From Clostridiales bacterium (lineage in GTDB: Bacteria > Bacillota > Clostridia > Oscillospirales > Acutalibacteraceae): DNA of 35,592 nt. Both the position numbers and the translations under genes were made by a program. The stretch's first letter is position 1; each line of letters starts with the position of its first letter. The notes beneath the pieces are model-generated. The model was not told where the DNA came from and did no database searches. It saw only the letters and a program-made list of their open reading frames with translations. This document shows positions 1 to 7,797 of the stretch, piece after piece. Location of the stretch: NCBI GenBank assembly GCA_012519975.1, contig JAAYPE010000012.1, positions 1 through 35,592 on the forward strand, written 5' to 3'.

Positions 1-180
1 CATTGGTTTGAAACAAAACTTAATACAGCACAGTTAAATAAATACATAATTTGGCTTGCACAATATAATGATCAGGTAACATACAAAGGTAAGTATGATA
101 TTTGGCAATATTCGTCAAAGGGGTCAGTTGCAGGTATTAATGGTAATGTAGATATGAACTTGTCATATATGTATTTTTAA
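1..180 (+). CDS. GH25-family lysozyme, C-terminal fragment (partial)
   Basis: This is an open frame from the first base to a TAA at 178-180, encoding the last 59 residues of a protein whose start lies outside the window. The residues include WLAQYN, then YDIWQYSSKG, then a VAGINGNVDMN segment. This is the typical C-terminal end of glycoside hydrolase family 25 (Cellosyl/N-acetylmuramidase), where the WQYSS..G.V.GI.G.VD.N pattern closes the barrel. Such enzymes cleave the glycan strands of peptidoglycan and are usually secreted. No C-terminal cell-wall repeats follow the barrel. A strong intrinsic terminator lies 41 bases after the stop. The N-terminal domains and any signal peptide cannot be judged. 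Confidence 0.85.
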   Translation, partial: HWFETKLNTAQLNKYIIWLAQYNDQVTYKGKYDIWQYSSKGSVAGINGNVDMNLSYMYF

Positions 181-220
181 AAACCTATGGATGAGTTGAT
201 TTTTGATTGATTTGTTTCAT

Positions 221-257
221 AGCAAGGGTGGGCAAAAAAGTCTGCCTTTGCTTTTTT
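221..257 (+). terminator. Rho-independent terminator after the lysozyme
   Basis: A 13-bp stem pairs 221-233 with 240-252 (four G-U pairs) around an A6 loop, followed by T5. It closes the lysozyme transcript before the next gene at 438. Confidence 0.85.
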
Positions 258-437
258 ATTACTTAATTTTAGGCTCTCATTTTAAGTTATAATTATGTGT
301 GACTCAGTTACAGAAAAACGAGGCATAAAAGGGGCATACTATTACACATGATAGATTGATTGCAATAAAAAAGCAGTTTTGCAGTTCAGATTGTCAAAAA
401 AATGTCAATTATTTAAATATACAAGGAGGATTGCATT

Positions 438-2891
438 ATGAAAAAGGAACAAAAGGTTTTAATAGTTGGTGGAGTTGCCGGAGGCGCATCTGCAGCTGCA
501 AGACTTCGCAGACTAGATGAACACGCACAGATTATAATGTTTGAAAGAGGGGAGTATATTTCCTTTGCAAACTGTGGGCTACCATATTATATTGGTGGCG
601 AAATTAAAGAAAAATCAGCACTAACACTGCAAACTCCGCAAAGTTTTAACGCAAGATTTAATGTTGATGTAAGGGTTATGAGCGAAGTTGTCGCAATAGA
701 CAGTGATAAAAAAACCGTTACAGTAAAAAATCATAGCTCTGGTGAAGAATATAGTGAAACATATGACAAACTCATTCTATCAATGGGCGCAGAGCCGATA
801 AAACCAAATATCGACGGAATTGGATCTGACAAAGTTTTTACACTTAGAAACATTCCAGATACCTATAAAATAAGAGACTATATTGAAGATAAAAAACCAA
901 AATCGGCTGTCGTTGTTGGCGGTGGATTTATAGGTGTCGAAATGGCAGAAAACTTGCACGCGGCTGGGCTTGATGTTTCTCTTATCGAAATGGCAGATCA
1001 AGTAATAGCTCCGATTGATTATGATATGGCTTGTGATGTTCATAGACATATTGAAAGCAAGGGTGTAAATCTTCTTTTAGGCAACGGTGTTACAAAGATT
1101 TCAGATGAGGGTGATACGCTAAAAATCACTCTAACCAACGGAGAAGTCAGTGCTGATATGCTGATTATGGCAATAGGTGTAAAGCCTGAGAGCAAAATTG
1201 CAAAAGAGGCGGGAATAGAGCTAAATGAGCGAGGCTGCATTGTTGTTGACAAACAGATGAAAACAAATAAAAAAGATATTTTTGCGGTAGGTGACGCAGT
1301 TGAGATTACAGATTTTGTAACAGGTAATAAAGGCTTTGTGCCACTTGCAGGCCCTGCAAATAAGCAAGGGCGAATTGCAGCGGATAATGTTTGTGGAATT
1401 AAAAGCACATATGGTGGAACACAAGGCTCCTCAATTCTTAAAGCTTTTGACCTAACTGTTGCATCAACTGGAATTAATGAAAAAGTAGCAAAACGCTTAG
1501 AACTTGATTATGACAAAGTATTTATTTATCCGGCAAATCACGCAGGGTATTATCCTGGTGCGGTTAATATGTCGATAAAAGTGCTTTTTGAGAACAAAAC
1601 AGGAAAAATTCTCGGCGCACAAGTCGTAGGATATGACGGCGTGGATAAGCGTTGTGATGTTTTTGCAACGGCTATTAGAGCGGGTATGACAGCATTTGAC
1701 CTAACACAATTAGAGTTGTGTTATGCTCCACCATTTGGTTCCGCAAAAGACCCTGTAAATATGGCGGGATATGTAATTGAAAACTTGCTTACAGAAAAAG
1801 TCAAAAAATTTGACTGGCACGATGTTGAGGGGTTACCTCGTGACGGAAGTGTTACACTTCTTGATACTAGAACACAGATTGAATATGAAAATGGACACAT
1901 AGATGGGTTTATAAATATTCCAGTTGATGAGCTAAGAGATAGCTTTGACAAAATTGATAAAACAAAGCCTGTTTACCTTACCTGTCAAGTAGGTCTTAGG
2001 GGTTATATTTCTGCTAGAATTTTGTCGCAAAATGGATTTGATGTTTATAATTTAAGTGGTGGATATAGGTTATATAATTCTATTTTTGGCAAAAAAACAC
2101 AGGCGGTTAAATCAAGAATAAAAGATGATGGAACAAGCTCTGTTAGCAAAGCACCAGAAAATCAAAAAATTATAAAGCTTGACGCTTGCGGACTTCAATG
2201 CCCTGGCCCAATTGTTAAATTATCCAACGCACTTTGTGACGCAGATGTTGGCGATGTTGTTGAAATATCCACAACAGACCCCGCTTTTGCAAGTGATATT
2301 GAGGGATTTTGTCGTAGGACAGGAAACGAGTTTGTAGGAATGGAAAGTAGCAAGGGTATTAGTGTTGCAAAAGTGCAGAAAAAGGAAATGAAGGACAAAG
2401 CTTGCACTGAAATATCTGCAAATAACAATAAAAATCTGATTGTGTTCTCAGGCGATTTAGACAAGGCGATTGCGTCATTTATAATTGCAAATGCAGCTGC
2501 TGCAATGGGTCGAAAAGTAAGTATGTTCTTTACTTTTTGGGGTCTAAATATTTTGAGAAAACCTGAAAAAGTGGATACACAAAAAGATTTGATGTCAAAA
2601 ATGTTTGGTGCTATGATGCCAAGAGGCTCTAAGAAACTCAGCCTTTCTAAAATGAATATGGGTGGAATGGGTGCTAAAATGATTAGGGGCGTTATGGATG
2701 ATAAAAATGTTGACAGCCTCGAGGATTTAATTAAACTTGCTCAGTCAAATGGTGTAGAACTACTTGCTTGTTCTATGAGTATGGATGTTATGGGAATTAA
2801 GCAAGAGGAGCTAATAGACGGGGTTAAGCTTGCGGGCGCTGCAGCGATGATTGCAAATGCAGAAGAATCAGATATGTCCTTATTTATTTAA
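438..2891 (+). CDS. CoA-disulfide/persulfide reductase fused to rhodanese, TusA and DsrE domains
   Basis: A four-domain sulfur-handling flavoprotein of 817 residues. Residues 5-450 are a class III pyridine-nucleotide disulfide oxidoreductase: FAD-binding GGVAGGASAAARLRR at 11-25, active-site Cys46 in SFANCGLPYY, NAD(P)H-binding GGGFIGVEMA at 161-170 and the second FAD motif (VGDAVE) at 284-289. Residues about 460-550 are a rhodanese domain with active-site Cys516 in CQVGLR. Residues about 577-648 are a TusA/SirA-like domain with Cys584 and Cys588 in CGLQCPGP. Residues about 665-817 are a DsrE-like domain with Cys778. The family reduces CoA disulfide, CoA persulfide or polysulfide; the extra domains probably relay sulfane sulfur between cysteines. 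AAGGAGG at 422-428 precedes the ATG by 9 bases. It is a single-gene unit with its own terminator. The exact substrate is inferred. Confidence 0.9.
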   Translation: MKKEQKVLIVGGVAGGASAAARLRRLDEHAQIIMFERGEYISFANCGLPYYIGGEIKEKSALTLQTPQSFNARFNVDVRVMSEVVAIDSDKKTVTVKNHSSGEEYSETYDKLILSMGAEPIKPNIDGIGSDKVFTLRNIPDTYKIRDYIEDKKPKSAVVVGGGFIGVEMAENLHAAGLDVSLIEMADQVIAPIDYDMACDVHRHIESKGVNLLLGNGVTKISDEGDTLKITLTNGEVSADMLIMAIGVKPESKIAKEAGIELNERGCIVVDKQMKTNKKDIFAVGDAVEITDFVTGNKGFVPLAGPANKQGRIAADNVCGIKSTYGGTQGSSILKAFDLTVASTGINEKVAKRLELDYDKVFIYPANHAGYYPGAVNMSIKVLFENKTGKILGAQVVGYDGVDKRCDVFATAIRAGMTAFDLTQLELCYAPPFGSAKDPVNMAGYVIENLLTEKVKKFDWHDVEGLPRDGSVTLLDTRTQIEYENGHIDGFINIPVDELRDSFDKIDKTKPVYLTCQVGLRGYISARILSQNGFDVYNLSGGYRLYNSIFGKKTQAVKSRIKDDGTSSVSKAPENQKIIKLDACGLQCPGPIVKLSNALCDADVGDVVEISTTDPAFASDIEGFCRRTGNEFVGMESSKGISVAKVQKKEMKDKACTEISANNNKNLIVFSGDLDKAIASFIIANAAAAMGRKVSMFFTFWGLNILRKPEKVDTQKDLMSKMFGAMMPRGSKKLSLSKMNMGGMGAKMIRGVMDDKNVDSLEDLIKLAQSNGVELLACSMSMDVMGIKQEELIDGVKLAGAAAMIANAEESDMSLFI

Positions 2892-2934
2892 AAAACAATA
2901 TAACGGCTGGACAGTTTGTCTGGCAAAGGCAAAA

Positions 2935-2980
2935 AAAAATCGGGGTATGGGATTTGCTTCCCGTACTCCGATTTTTAGTT
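2935..2980 (+). terminator. Strong rho-independent terminator
   Basis: A 17-bp stem with two G-U pairs joins 2935-2951 to 2960-2976 around an 8-base loop, with T-rich sequence inside and after the 3' arm. It ends the oxidoreductase transcript. The A-rich 5' arm could let it also work on the other strand. Confidence 0.9.
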
Positions 2981-3022
2981 TTATAAAAATTAAAAGTGCA
3001 ATAATCAAAGGTGGTTTAAATA

Positions 3023-3051
3023 TTGACTTTATATATACACTTTGATATAAT
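3023..3051 (+). promoter_or_regulatory. Sigma-A promoter of the CDF gene
   Basis: TTGACT at 3023-3028, a 17-base spacer and TATAAT at 3046-3051. Transcription would start near 3058, giving a leader of about 210 bases that contains the NiCo riboswitch. Confidence 0.8.
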
Positions 3052-3079
3052 AGATTAAACTCTTTGCACTGATTTCTTT

Positions 3080-3180
3080 ACAGTACAAACTGAACAGGCC
3101 ACTTTGGAGCCGGGTTGCATTTGCAACAGCAGATGATTTGAGATTTAGCATCTGTGGGACAGTAATGTTATTGTTCTACA
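3080..3180 (+). ncRNA. NiCo (czcD) riboswitch
   Basis: The leader carries the conserved blocks of the NiCo/czcD motif in order: ACAGGC at 3094-3099, GGAGCCGGG at 3106-3114, a GTTGC/GCAAC hairpin at 3114-3127, CAGCAGAT at 3127-3134, an AGATG/CATCT hairpin at 3131-3153, and TGGGACAGTA at 3154-3163. ACTG (3089-3092) pairs with CAGT (3160-3163) to close P1. The downstream gene is a CDF metal exporter, the classic partner. The class binds Ni2+ or Co2+ (Fe2+ binding has also been reported) and turns expression on. No U-tract terminator is evident after it. Hairpins around 3171-3220 and possible pairing of GTTATACC (3190-3197) with the ribosome site suggest translational control, but this is inference. 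Confidence 0.85.
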
Positions 3181-3265
3181 GGTGTTTTTGTTATACCCAG
3201 TAGTCAACAAATGTAGACAAAAAGCATAGAGTTATTCTATAATATAGTTTTTGGAGGTAACCCTT

Positions 3266-4174
3266 ATGCAAGAGAAAAGTTATGAGCAGATAGTTGTTAA
3301 AACATCTGTAATTAGCATTGTTATCAATGTGTTTTTATCCGTACTTAAATTTGTTGCAGGAATTGTTGCAAGCTCGGGTGCGATGATAGCCGATGCTGTT
3401 CATTCTGCGTCTGATGTTTTTACATCTTTTATTGTAATTGTTGGTGCAAATATTGGCGGAAAAGAGTCAGACAAGGAGCATCCCTATGGGCATGAAAGGC
3501 TTGAATGTGTAGTTTCGATAATTCTTGCAAATATACTTTTAATTGTTGGAGTTGCAATAGGGTACAAGGGGTATGAAAAAATTGTTGCGGGCAATTATGC
3601 AAGTTTGCAAATACCTGGAATTTTGGCGCTTGTGGCGGCAGTTGTTTCGATAGTTGTAAAAGAGGGATTGTACTTTTATACTATAAAAAAGGCAAAGCAA
3701 ATTGACTCTGTATCGCTCAAAGCAGATGCTTGGCACCATCGTTCGGACTCGCTGTCATCAATAGGCAGCTTTGTGGGAATACTAGGTGCTAGAATGGGAT
3801 ATCCTGTGCTTGACCCCGTCGCTAGTGTTGTGATTAGCGTGTTTATTGTTAAGGTTTCAATTGACATTTTTAACGAAACGATTGACAAGTTAATTGACCG
3901 CTCTTGTGATGCTAAAACAATAGAAAAAATGGAAGATGTTATAAGGTCAAGTCAGGGCGTTATAGAAATTGATTTGATTAAAACGAGGCTTTTTGGGTCT
4001 AGAATTTATGCTGATATTGAAATTGCAATAGACAGTTCGTTGTCCTTAGTTGAGTCGCACAAAATTGTTGAAAAAGTCCACTATGAAATTGAAAAGCAGT
4101 TCCCAAAGGTAAAGCATTGTATGGTCCGTGCAAATCCTGTGAAGGATACAAAGTGCAATGAAAATTTAGAGTAA
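3266..4174 (+). CDS. Cation diffusion facilitator (CDF) family metal exporter
   Basis: An inner-membrane antiporter that expels divalent metal in exchange for protons. The start is the ATG at 3266, 8 bases after GGAGG (3253-3257); an in-frame TTG at 3251 overlaps that site and is rejected. The protein has 302 residues, normal for the family. The N-terminal two thirds hold about six membrane segments. The transport-site pair is visible as HxxxD in TM2 (H46, D50) and HxxxD in TM5 (H157, D161), the H-D/H-D arrangement usual for Zn/Co/Cd-type members. Residues about 210-295 form the cytoplasmic regulatory domain. The NiCo riboswitch upstream argues for Ni/Co (or Fe) as the physiological signal. 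The gene is monocistronic and converges on the DMT permease through a shared terminator. Confidence 0.92.
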   Translation: MQEKSYEQIVVKTSVISIVINVFLSVLKFVAGIVASSGAMIADAVHSASDVFTSFIVIVGANIGGKESDKEHPYGHERLECVVSIILANILLIVGVAIGYKGYEKIVAGNYASLQIPGILALVAAVVSIVVKEGLYFYTIKKAKQIDSVSLKADAWHHRSDSLSSIGSFVGILGARMGYPVLDPVASVVISVFIVKVSIDIFNETIDKLIDRSCDAKTIEKMEDVIRSSQGVIEIDLIKTRLFGSRIYADIEIAIDSSLSLVESHKIVEKVHYEIEKQFPKVKHCMVRANPVKDTKCNENLE

Positions 4175-4181
4175 AAAAATA

Positions 4182-4213
4182 AGGCATACTGTATTTTTAC
4201 AGTGTGCCTATTT
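4182..4213. terminator. Bidirectional terminator between convergent CDF and DMT genes
   Basis: An 11-bp stem joins 4182-4192 to 4199-4209 with a 6-base loop. T-rich sequence follows on the plus strand and an A-rich stretch (4173-4181) gives a U-tract on the minus strand. Confidence 0.8.
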
Positions 4214-4223
4214 ATATTAATAG

Positions 4224-5111
4224 CTATAAAGATTTGCGGTTGAATAAGAAAGACAGCTTTGTTTCAGATATAATTATTGAAATAAAAATCATAAAAAATC
4301 CAATAACAAGCTTTAAACTTATAACCTCTTGCTTTAAAATAACAGAAAAAGTAACACCAAAAACAGACTCAAGAGATAGTATAATAGCAGCACTTGATGG
4401 TGGTGTATATTTTTGCCCAATGGTTTGAAGCAGTAGCCCAATAGCCGTGCAACCAACGGATAAATAGATGATACTACCTATCATATCAGCACTAATGCTT
4501 GTAACTCTAGGCTCAAAAACAAGAGAAAAAAGCGAAGAGAAAATTGCACAATACCCAAACTGAACAATGGTTAGCACTATTGGGTCAAAGTCCTTTGAAA
4601 ACCTTTTAATTGCGACAATGTGAGCGGCGAAAAAAACACCGCTAAACATAGTTAGCAAATCACCCTTGCCTATAGTTAAATCAGATTTTATAGAAACAAG
4701 TCCGACCCCTAAAAGACATAGTGTGGCAGAAATAATGTTAAAGACATCTGGCTTTGTTTTGCCTGTTAGCCAAAACAAAAACGGAACAATAATACAATAA
4801 ATTGTTGTTAAAAAAGCATTTTTACCCGGTGTGGTATCTGCAATCCCAAAGGTTTGCAAAGCATAGGCAATAAACAAATATACACCTATCACACCACCAC
4901 TTTGCACAATTTTTTTATCCATTTGTTTTAGCCGATTTTTAAATATAATTGACAAAAAAACAAAGGCAATAGAAAACCTAACAGCTAGTAAAAAGAAAAC
5001 TGGAAGAACATCAACTGTGCTTTTCGTAACAACGAATGAAAAACCCCAAATAAGCGGTGCTAAGAAAAGAGCAAACTTTGCAGACAATGCCTTGTTTTTT
5101 ATTTGAAACAA
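4224..5111 (-). CDS. DMT-superfamily permease (EamA/RhaT-type)
   Basis: An integral membrane protein of 295 residues with about ten hydrophobic segments arranged as two EamA repeats (roughly residues 8-140 and 150-285). The first repeat starts with FLAPLIWGFSFV, the second contains the VGCTAIGLLLQTIGQKYTPP region typical of EamA exporters. The family exports amino acids or other small metabolites; substrate cannot be read from sequence. The start is TTG at 5109-5111, placed 9 bases after AAGGAG on the minus strand. It is the last gene of the ABC-transporter operon, 24 bases after the ATPase stop, so it may export a product related to the imported solute, but that is inference from position only. 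Confidence 0.85.
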   Translation of the reverse strand: MFQIKNKALSAKFALFLAPLIWGFSFVVTKSTVDVLPVFFLLAVRFSIAFVFLSIIFKNRLKQMDKKIVQSGGVIGVYLFIAYALQTFGIADTTPGKNAFLTTIYCIIVPFLFWLTGKTKPDVFNIISATLCLLGVGLVSIKSDLTIGKGDLLTMFSGVFFAAHIVAIKRFSKDFDPIVLTIVQFGYCAIFSSLFSLVFEPRVTSISADMIGSIIYLSVGCTAIGLLLQTIGQKYTPPSSAAIILSLESVFGVTFSVILKQEVISLKLVIGFFMIFISIIISETKLSFLFNRKSL

Positions 5112-5135
5112 AATAAAATACTCCTTAAATAAAAA

Positions 5136-5963
5136 TTAAAGCACTTTTGCAAGAAAACTTTTTAACCTATCGCTTTGTGGATTTTGAAAAATATCCTGTG
5201 GAGTTCCTTGCTCTAGAATGTTACCCTCGTCCATAAACAGCACACGGCTTGCAACTTCTTTTGCAAATCCCATTTCGTGGGTGACAACAACCATTGTCAT
5301 TCCGTCTTTTGCAAGGTTTTTCATAACTTCTAAAACCTCGCCGACCATTTCAGGGTCAAGTGCGCTTGTAGGCTCATCAAACAAAATAACATCGGGGTTC
5401 ATAGCAAGCGAGCGAACTATTGCAACTCTTTGCTTTTGCCCACCAGAGAGCTGTGACGGATAAATATCAGCTTTATCCTCAAGTCCGATTTTTTTAAGAA
5501 GAGTTAGTGCGTTCTCTCTTGCATCTTTTTTTATTTGTGCTTTTGTTTTTGTGATTTCAATGATTTGCGAATCACTTTTTATCCCAAATGTTTGTTTTAG
5601 TTTTACAAAAAAGTTGTTACGCTTTGCTTTTTTTAACTTTTTTGTTTCAACATAAACAGGGGATAGCATTATATTTTCTATTACGGTTTTGTTATTAAAA
5701 AGGTTAAAGTGCTGAAAAACCATACCCATCTTTTGACGATGAAAGTTGATATCAACCTTCATATCTGCAATGTCGACACCATTAAAAATAATGCTGCCAG
5801 CGGTTGGGTCCTCCATACAATTAAGGCATCTGAGAAATGTGCTTTTTCCCGAGCCAGAAGGTCCAATTACAACCACAACTTCGCCTTCGTTTACCTTTAT
5901 ATTTATATCTTTTAGCACGGTTAAATCACCGTAACATTTTTTTAGATTAACGGTCTCTATCAC
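5136..5963 (-). CDS. Polar amino-acid ABC transporter ATP-binding protein (GlnQ/HisP type)
   Basis: The ATPase subunit that powers amino-acid uptake with the permease and binding protein encoded upstream. Visible motifs: Walker A GPSGSGKS at 34-41, Q-loop Q84, signature LSGGQKQRV at 172-180, Walker B VILFDEP at 192-198, and the switch H229. At 275 residues it is about 35 longer than typical GlnQ (about 240). The excess is a lysine-rich stretch near residues 107-143, between the Q-loop region and the signature, in the helical subdomain. The start is GTG at 5961-5963 after a GAGG site; the reading frame overlaps the permease by 17 bases, so translation is probably coupled. The family assignment is firm, the transported amino acid is not. 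Confidence 0.92.
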   Translation of the reverse strand: MIETVNLKKCYGDLTVLKDINIKVNEGEVVVVIGPSGSGKSTFLRCLNCMEDPTAGSIIFNGVDIADMKVDINFHRQKMGMVFQHFNLFNNKTVIENIMLSPVYVETKKLKKAKRNNFFVKLKQTFGIKSDSQIIEITKTKAQIKKDARENALTLLKKIGLEDKADIYPSQLSGGQKQRVAIVRSLAMNPDVILFDEPTSALDPEMVGEVLEVMKNLAKDGMTMVVVTHEMGFAKEVASRVLFMDEGNILEQGTPQDIFQNPQSDRLKSFLAKVL

Positions 5964-6657
5964 TCTTCCTCAGACTCCTTTCTATTATTTTTATTAACAT
6001 ACTAATCAACAAAACAAGAACGATATAAATCATAGCCATAACAAGATACGGCACCATAAATTCGTAGCTGTTGCTACCAATATAGTTAAATGCTACATAC
6101 AAATCAGTAGCACCCACAAAGCTTACAACGGATGTTTCTTTAATCAGTGCTATAAATTCGTTGCCAAGGGTTGGCAAAATATTTTTTACAGCTTGTGGTA
6201 TAACAATTTTACGCATTGTGACGCCATAGCTTAGCCCAACGGCTCTGCCACCCTCCATTTGACCAACATCAACAGACATAATGCCACTACGCATTATCTC
6301 AGAAATATATGCACCACTATTCATTCCAAAAACATAAATAGCAACTGTCACGGCGGCCATTTTAATCTCTAAGAGTGGCAATAAAACATAGTAAAAAACA
6401 AGTAGTTGAACGACTATTGGCGTCCCCCTAAACAGTCCAACATAAAAACTACAAAGACCATTGAGGACCTTTGGTAGTGTTTTATATTTTGGCAAAACTC
6501 TGATTGTTGCAATAATCGTGCCGATAAAAACACCTATTACAAGCCCTACAACTGCGATTATAATTGTGTTTTGAAGCCCCTCTAAAACGGTTTTGTATCC
6601 ACCGCCGTCAAAGAAGACATCTTTAAATACTTCGATTTTTTTATTAAAATTCCCCAT
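5947..6657 (-). CDS. Polar amino-acid ABC transporter permease (HisM/GlnP type)
   Basis: The membrane subunit of the importer, 236 residues with about five membrane segments. The FRGTP segment and the EAA loop ([14 protein letters not shown], then IPQA) match the HisM/GlnP family and form the docking site for the ATPase. The ATG at 6655-6657 is chosen because AAGGA lies 9 bases upstream. An in-frame TTG nine codons earlier (6682-6684) sits inside a hairpin and has no ribosome site. It lies 76 bases downstream of the binding-protein gene, the gap being occupied by a hairpin, and overlaps the ATPase gene by 17 bases. Confidence 0.92.
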   Translation of the reverse strand: MGNFNKKIEVFKDVFFDGGGYKTVLEGLQNTIIIAVVGLVIGVFIGTIIATIRVLPKYKTLPKVLNGLCSFYVGLFRGTPIVVQLLVFYYVLLPLLEIKMAAVTVAIYVFGMNSGAYISEIMRSGIMSVDVGQMEGGRAVGLSYGVTMRKIVIPQAVKNILPTLGNEFIALIKETSVVSFVGATDLYVAFNYIGSNSYEFMVPYLVMAMIYIVLVLLISMLIKIIERSLRKSDRDR

Positions 6658-6681
6658 AAAAATTATCCTTACATATATAAA

Positions 6682-6708
6682 CAACCCTCACCATTGCTGG
6701 TGAGGTTG
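6682..6708 (-). other. Intercistronic hairpin between binding protein and permease genes
   Basis: On the minus strand a 10-bp stem (6699-6708 with 6682-6692, one bulged base) has a 6-base loop and is followed by TTTATATAT, a weak U-rich run. It may protect the 3' end of the binding-protein message or attenuate read-through, giving more binding protein than permease, as is common in such operons. Confidence 0.6.
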
Positions 6709-6733
6709 CTGTTTTATTTTATAGTTGTAACAT

Positions 6734-7627
6734 TTAAGCAAGTGAATTAATGGACTTTACTATATGGTCTGCTGGTGCTTCATCGATAATTACAAAATCT
6801 ATGTTGTTGTTAATTACATCTTGAATAGCAAGAGAGCCATTATCATAGTTTTTTGGAGTTACTTTAAATCCGTCAAACTCCCATTCTTTATTACCTTTTA
6901 CATAAAACTCGCCAGTAGTTCCGGTTTGGTAACCAATTTTTGTTGTGTTATCAAACGAGTTTAGAATTTTTTCAACATCTTCAACAGTTTTACATTTGTC
7001 AAATGTTGTGTCATCTGCTTTAACTACAAGCTTTTGAGATGCTTGATAATAAGCACTGGAAAACTGAACATACTCTTTTCTCTTCTCGTTAACGGTAAGA
7101 CCTGCCATTGCAATGTCGCACTGGTGTTGACCAACCGAGAGGCAAACAGAGTCAAATTTCATATTTTGAATAACAAGTTCTTTGCCAAGTTTTTTTGCAA
7201 GTGCTGCTGCTATTTCCATATCAATACCATAGTATTTGTCACCTTTTTTAAACTCAAAAGGCTCAAATGCTGCGTTTGTAGCAACTACTAATTGGTCTTT
7301 CGACTTGTCGAGCTGTGCAGATTCAACAGCTGTAGGAGTGCCATCTCCAAAGTACTTGTTGCAGATTTCGTCAAACACGCCATTTTCTTTTATTTCAGCG
7401 ATAAAATCATTAACCTGTTTTAAAAGTTCTGGTTGATTTTTATCAACGCCAAAAGCATACTCTTCCTGTGTGAGCTTGATGTCGATTACTTTTACTTTTG
7501 CACTTTTAGGTGCATTAGGCTTTTTGCCCTTATCTGCGTCATCTTTGTTTTTGCCACAACCAGCAAAGGCAGCCACTATAATACAAAAGGTCATAATAAG
7601 TGCTGTAGATTTTTTAAAAAGTTTCAT
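6734..7627 (-). CDS. Polar amino-acid ABC transporter substrate-binding lipoprotein, apparently circularly permuted
   Basis: The extracellular solute-binding subunit of the importer, 297 residues from the ATG at 7625-7627, which follows GGGGG by 8 bases (an upstream in-frame start lacks a site). A signal peptide ends in FAGC with lipobox Cys24. Residues 111-297 match the family-3 fold from its beginning (LVVATNAAFEPFEF, DMEIAAALAKKLG, DIAMAGLTV, IGYQTGTTGEFYV) up to DFVIIDEAPADHIV. The segment that normally ends these proteins (L..EEYAFGV, ELLKQVNDFIAEIK..G.FDEI..KYFG) instead lies at residues 46-96, before the usual start. The C-terminus stops at residue 297, where that segment would be expected. 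This looks like a circular permutation rather than a loss; I believe related clostridial proteins share it. The amino acid bound is unknown; the divergent cysK makes cystine a candidate. Confidence 0.88.
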   Translation of the reverse strand: MKLFKKSTALIMTFCIIVAAFAGCGKNKDDADKGKKPNAPKSAKVKVIDIKLTQEEYAFGVDKNQPELLKQVNDFIAEIKENGVFDEICNKYFGDGTPTAVESAQLDKSKDQLVVATNAAFEPFEFKKGDKYYGIDMEIAAALAKKLGKELVIQNMKFDSVCLSVGQHQCDIAMAGLTVNEKRKEYVQFSSAYYQASQKLVVKADDTTFDKCKTVEDVEKILNSFDNTTKIGYQTGTTGEFYVKGNKEWEFDGFKVTPKNYDNGSLAIQDVINNNIDFVIIDEAPADHIVKSINSLA

Positions 7628-7659
7628 ACCATTTCCCCCATCAAATAAATTATGCAACA

Positions 7660-7688
7660 ATTATACTACCAAATGTATAATTATGCAA
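7660..7688 (-). promoter_or_regulatory. Promoter of the amino-acid ABC operon
   Basis: On the minus strand, TTGCAT (7683-7688), a 17-base spacer and TATAAT (7660-7665). The decamer AATTATGCAA occurs at 7648-7657 and again at 7679-7688, 31 bases apart, the second copy overlapping the -35 box and the first the likely start point; this could be an operator. Confidence 0.7.
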
Positions 7689-7703
7689 TACATTTCTGTT
7701 CTA

Positions 7704-7732
7704 TTGACAATAATAGGAATATTACCTATAGT
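7704..7732 (+). promoter_or_regulatory. Promoter of cysK with internal inverted repeat
   Basis: TTGACA (7704-7709), 17-base spacer, TATAGT (7727-7732). The spacer holds the perfect inverted repeat ATAGG (7713-7717) / CCTAT (7725-7729), placed where a repressor would block polymerase. The regulator is not identifiable here; Rrf2/CymR-type control of cysteine genes is one possibility. Confidence 0.7.
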
Positions 7733-7797
7733 GTATTATGTAGAAATCTATATAAAAACAGTCGGCAAAGCGATTGAAAGTAAGGAGATTTTTGATA

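Noticed and set aside
1040..1408. Long antisense frame inside the oxidoreductase gene
   Set aside because: It mirrors the coding frame of a strongly supported protein, has no ribosome site and no recognisable domain. The same holds for the other antisense frames, for example 10010-10483, 12026-12388, 19134-19613, 24827-25420 and 29262-29831.
2851..3045. Small plus-strand frame after the oxidoreductase
   Set aside because: It overlaps the gene's end, runs through the terminator hairpin and the CDF promoter, and has no ribosome site.
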